Positions 61,736 to 64,000 of a stretch of DNA of 64,000 nt are shown here, in pieces (the stretch's first letter is position 1; every line of letters starts with the position of its first letter). The notes beneath the pieces were generated by a model. It did no database searches, was not told where the DNA came from, and saw only the letters and a program-made list of their open reading frames with translations. The stretch covers positions 4,978,001 to 5,042,000 of the forward strand of contig NZ_CP040244.1 in assembly GCF_005517195.1 (NCBI RefSeq), written 5' to 3'. This stretch comes from Streptomyces vilmorinianum (GTDB lineage: Bacteria > Actinomycetota > Actinomycetes > Streptomycetales > Streptomycetaceae). The translations under genes and the position numbers were made by a program.

Positions 61736-62165
61736 GGTTCGACCTCCGTGGTGATTCCGTACGCCATGCGGCGCAAGTCTCCAGGTCACCGACCCTACCC
61801 TGACGCATGCGCGCGGCGAGCGGCTCACGTTCCATAAATCTCTGGCCATGGATACTGCGGAGCGTGCTAAGATCTCCGGGCTATTACGGAATCCACCGGG
61901 CTGTCGAAGTCGGACTAAGCCCTCCACACCGTAAGGAGAGCGCGCATGCCTGCACATCAAGGCTCAGCCGCACACATACCGGGGCCCTCATCCTCTGCCT
62001 CCACTCTTTCTGCATCCGTCTTTGATGACAGAGTTGCGCGAATCATTCCCTTCGCCTGAAACATTGCCTGCATCAGCCCGCAGGACTGTCACTTCTGTGC
62101 CCGAATTCAGGCGAAACGTTTCCCTCGCGCAGGAATTCCGGCACCCCGATTTCAAAGGTGTGTTC
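61736..62165. other. Divergent upstream region of pglW
   Basis: About 430 bases between pglW and the small membrane protein gene, less GC-rich than the coding DNA around it. It contains a TAAGAT at 61868-61873, which could be a rightward -10 box, and a strong AAGGAGAG at 61933-61940. No tRNA, integrase or repeat is seen. A 37-codon frame inside it is listed separately. Confidence 0.6.
61946..62059 (+). CDS. Possible 37-residue leader or small peptide
   Basis: An ATG at 61946 follows AAGGAGAG with five bases between. The 37-residue product begins MPAHQGSAAHIPG and ends VARIIPFA; it is rich in Ser and Ala. Third codon positions are often A or T, unlike host genes, so it may not be translated or may be a foreign leader peptide. 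It precedes the small membrane protein and DUF2075 genes. Confidence 0.25.
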   Translation: MPAHQGSAAHIPGPSSSASTLSASVFDDRVARIIPFA

Positions 62166-62369
62166 GTGCTCTCCTCTCCCTTCGACGCTGTCGTCGCCGT
62201 CAGCGTCGCGGTCGTCATCATCGCGTGCTTCGCGGTCGGCTGTGCCACGTTCCGGAGTGTCGCCAAGGCGGCCCTGGCGGACACCAGTTCTGCGGATCGC
62301 CCGCAGATCCTCAGGCAGCTCGTCGCCGTACTGCGGGCCCTCTTCTCCTTCTCGCTGCGCCGCAGGTAG
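62166..62369 (+). CDS. Small single-pass membrane protein
   Basis: 67 residues from GTG 62166, chosen because AAAGG lies seven bases upstream. One hydrophobic helix (AVVAVSVAVVIIACFAVGCA) near the N-terminus is followed by a soluble tail ending in the basic LFSFSLRRR. A longer frame from 62022 exists but its first part lacks host codon bias. It lies 77 bases upstream of the DUF2075 gene in the same direction and may be co-transcribed with it. The function is unknown. Confidence 0.55.
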   Translation: MLSSPFDAVVAVSVAVVIIACFAVGCATFRSVAKAALADTSSADRPQILRQLVAVLRALFSFSLRRR

Positions 62370-62446
62370 CCGCCTGAAGGGGTGGGCGCGCGACATACCG
62401 CGCGCTCACCCGCCCCGCTTCACATCGCCGCACCTGGGAGCCCTCC

Positions 62447-64000
62447 TTGCTTCGTGATACCGCCTCCAACGCCGCAGCTCAGGGTCTGAACGGAACGCTG
62501 TCCCTGCGACTGACGGAACAGTTCGTGCACGACCACGGGCACCAGCCCAGTGCGGCCGAGGTGCGGTCGTGGGAACGCAGCCTGCCCGCCTTGATGAGCG
62601 TGCTGCTCGAAGCGGGACTTCACGATGTGACGGTGCTCCTGGAGTACGGGCTGCCCCTGACCAGCAAAAGAGCCGACGCCGTCCTGGCGGGCATGCACCC
62701 GAGGACGGGCGAGCCGTCCTACGTCGTCATCGAGCTCAAGCAGTGGAGTCAGGCGGAGCCTGAGGACGAGGAACCCCTCCTGTGCCGCGTCGATGCCTAC
62801 ACGCGCCCCGTTCTCAACCCCATCGAGCAGGTGCGCGGCTACTGCGACTACCTCGTCTCGTTCAACGGAGCGCTCGGTGATCACCCCGAGCGCATAGCGG
62901 GAGCCGCGTATCTCCACAACGCCACCGAGTTCGGCATCTCTGGGCTCACGGAGGTCGGTATAAGTGAGCGCGGGAGGCTGTTCAGCGAAGAACGCCGCGG
63001 CGAATTCATCACTTTCCTCCAGTCACGGCTGGCACCCTTCAGCGGCGCCGCTGCCGCCGACGAGCTGCTCGCCGGCAAGATCGGCCCTTCCAAGCAACTG
63101 ATGGCCGTCGCCGCTCAAGAGGTCCGCGAGCGTGAGCAGTTCGTACTCTTGGACGAACAGCGGGTTGCATACGAAACGGTCATGCGCGCGGTTCGCCACG
63201 CCGCGCAGGCGGACCGCAAGAACGTCGTGGTGGTCACCGGCGGACCGGGGACGGGCAAGAGCGTCATCGCCCTCTCCCTGCTCGGCGAGTTGTACCGCCA
63301 GGGACGGCCGGCCCTGCACGCGACGGGATCCCAGTCGTTCACGAAGACGATGCGCAAGGTCGCCGGCGCGCGGAAACGTGAAGTGCAGGATCTCTTCAAG
63401 TACTTCAACAGCTTCATGACTGCTGAGCGCAACGCACTCGACGTCATCGTCTGCGACGAGGCTCATCGCATGCGCAAGACATCGGCGAATCGTTACACCC
63501 CTGCGAACCAGCGAAGCGATCGGCCGCAGGTGGACGAACTGATCGACGCCGCCCGCGTTCCGGTGTTCCTCCTCGACGAGCACCAGATCGTTCGGCCGGG
63601 CGAGATGGGCAACGTCGACCAGATCCGCGCGGCCGCCTCCGCAAAGGGTCTGTCCTGCACGGTCATTCCTCTGGACAGCCAGTTCCGGTGTGGTGGCAGC
63701 GACGCCTACCTCCGCTGGGTACTGCGACTTCTGGGTCTGGCGTCGGGTGGGCCTGTGGTGTGGGATCCGGACGACAAGATGCAGCTCATGGTGGCTGACA
63801 CTCCCGACGAGATGGAGGCGTTCCTCGAGAGCAAGAGGGACCAGGGGTACGGCGCTCGCATGTCTGCCGGCTACTGCTGGAAATGGACGAAGGAGACGGC
63901 TCCAGGCCATCCTCTTCCCGCCGACGTGGTCATTGGCGACTGGGAGCGACCGTGGAACGTCTTCGGCGATCGCGCGGTGGGCGGCGCGCCGCCCTCGGCC
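62447..64000 (+). CDS. DUF2075 ATPase/helicase-like protein with N-terminal PD-(D/E)XK motif, partial
   Basis: 518 codons are visible from a TTG at 62447 (GGGAG six bases upstream) to the window end without a stop. The N-terminal 200 residues include SKRADAVLAGM followed by SYVVIELKQWSQ, the D..ExK pattern of restriction-type nucleases. The DUF2075 ATPase follows: Walker A VVVTGGPGTGKSVIALSLL near residue 269, Walker B VIVCDEAHRMRK, then VPVFLLDEHQIVRPGE and LDSQFRCGGSDAYL, as in SF1-like and Schlafen-related ATPases. It is divergent from pglW and probably another defence protein. The C-terminus lies outside the window. Confidence 0.85.
   Translation, partial: MLRDTASNAAAQGLNGTLSLRLTEQFVHDHGHQPSAAEVRSWERSLPALMSVLLEAGLHDVTVLLEYGLPLTSKRADAVLAGMHPRTGEPSYVVIELKQWSQAEPEDEEPLLCRVDAYTRPVLNPIEQVRGYCDYLVSFNGALGDHPERIAGAAYLHNATEFGISGLTEVGISERGRLFSEERRGEFITFLQSRLAPFSGAAAADELLAGKIGPSKQLMAVAAQEVREREQFVLLDEQRVAYETVMRAVRHAAQADRKNVVVVTGGPGTGKSVIALSLLGELYRQGRPALHATGSQSFTKTMRKVAGARKREVQDLFKYFNSFMTAERNALDVIVCDEAHRMRKTSANRYTPANQRSDRPQVDELIDAARVPVFLLDEHQIVRPGEMGNVDQIRAAASAKGLSCTVIPLDSQFRCGGSDAYLRWVLRLLGLASGGPVVWDPDDKMQLMVADTPDEMEAFLESKRDQGYGARMSAGYCWKWTKETAPGHPLPADVVIGDWERPWNVFGDRAVGGAPPSA

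Noticed and set aside
58613..61837. 1074-codon plus-strand open frame opposite pglW
   Set aside because: It is a GC-bias shadow: repetitive Gly/Val/Asp/Arg composition with no motif, while the opposite strand encodes clear NERD and kinase motifs. The same applies to the long plus frames at 52093-55602, 37605-39533 and 2082-3899.
61736..61960. 75-codon N-terminal extension of PglW
   Set aside because: The open frame goes further upstream, but the GTG at 61735 has a GGAGG seven bases before it, and the extra residues look like non-coding sequence.

Overview
The window is chromosomal DNA of a Streptomyces-type actinomycete. The evidence is very high GC, strongly GC-biased third codon positions, frequent GTG starts with GGAGG-like ribosome sites, a TTA codon placed like a bldA target, and families typical of the genus (XRE/DUF5753 with DUF397, paired NarL-type two-component systems, allantoin genes beside an IclR regulator and malate synthase).

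Left part (1-30.4 kb) is ordinary metabolic chromosome. On the minus strand lie a partial DUF6278-like gene, exonuclease III, a metallo-beta-lactamase-fold hydrolase and a fused PcaD-PcaC protein. A six-gene run follows: GntR regulator, sugar-type ABC importer (lipoprotein, permease, ATPase), ROK sugar kinase and an anchored protein. A Gfo/Idh dehydrogenase faces it across a perfect operator-like palindrome. Next come a thioesterase, a cytochrome P450, a two-component pair, a drug/metabolite exporter, a RibD-type reductase and a short-chain dehydrogenase. The allantoin block (allantoicase, allantoinase, divergent IclR/AllR-type regulator) is linked to malate synthase at 25.5 kb by shared 15-bp palindromes, which suggests joint control of purine breakdown and glyoxylate use. 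Between them lie an FtsX-type ABC exporter, a second two-component pair and a MobA-like nucleotidyltransferase. A secreted SGNH lipase and a 625-residue protein of unknown function close this part.

Right part (30.5-64 kb) is a defence island built on a complete type 2 BREX (phage growth limitation, Pgl) system, almost all on the minus strand: pglW kinase, pglX adenine methylase, then pglY ATPase, pglZ phosphatase-fold protein, brxD ATPase and brxHI helicase. The last four genes overlap head to tail by 1-4 bases. The two halves are separated by about 8 kb of accessory genes: a class 1 OLD nuclease, a 7-TM protein with a TTA second codon, a PIN-domain protein, a 218-residue unknown, and a three-gene regulatory module (ATP-binding protein, XRE/DUF5753, DUF397) broken by several single-base indels. 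A 1639-residue DUF4011/SF1 helicase with a Vsr-like nuclease domain sits between pglW and pglX. Divergent from pglW is a DUF2075 ATPase with an apparent PD-(D/E)XK nuclease motif, which runs off the window end.

The most notable observations are the nested nuclease/helicase genes inside the Pgl locus, the lower-GC specificity region of pglX, the degenerate first kinase domain of PglW, the decayed module, the probable bldA-dependent membrane gene, and the paired palindromes shared by the allantoinase and malate synthase promoters. Assignments are by reading motifs and context; no database search was run.
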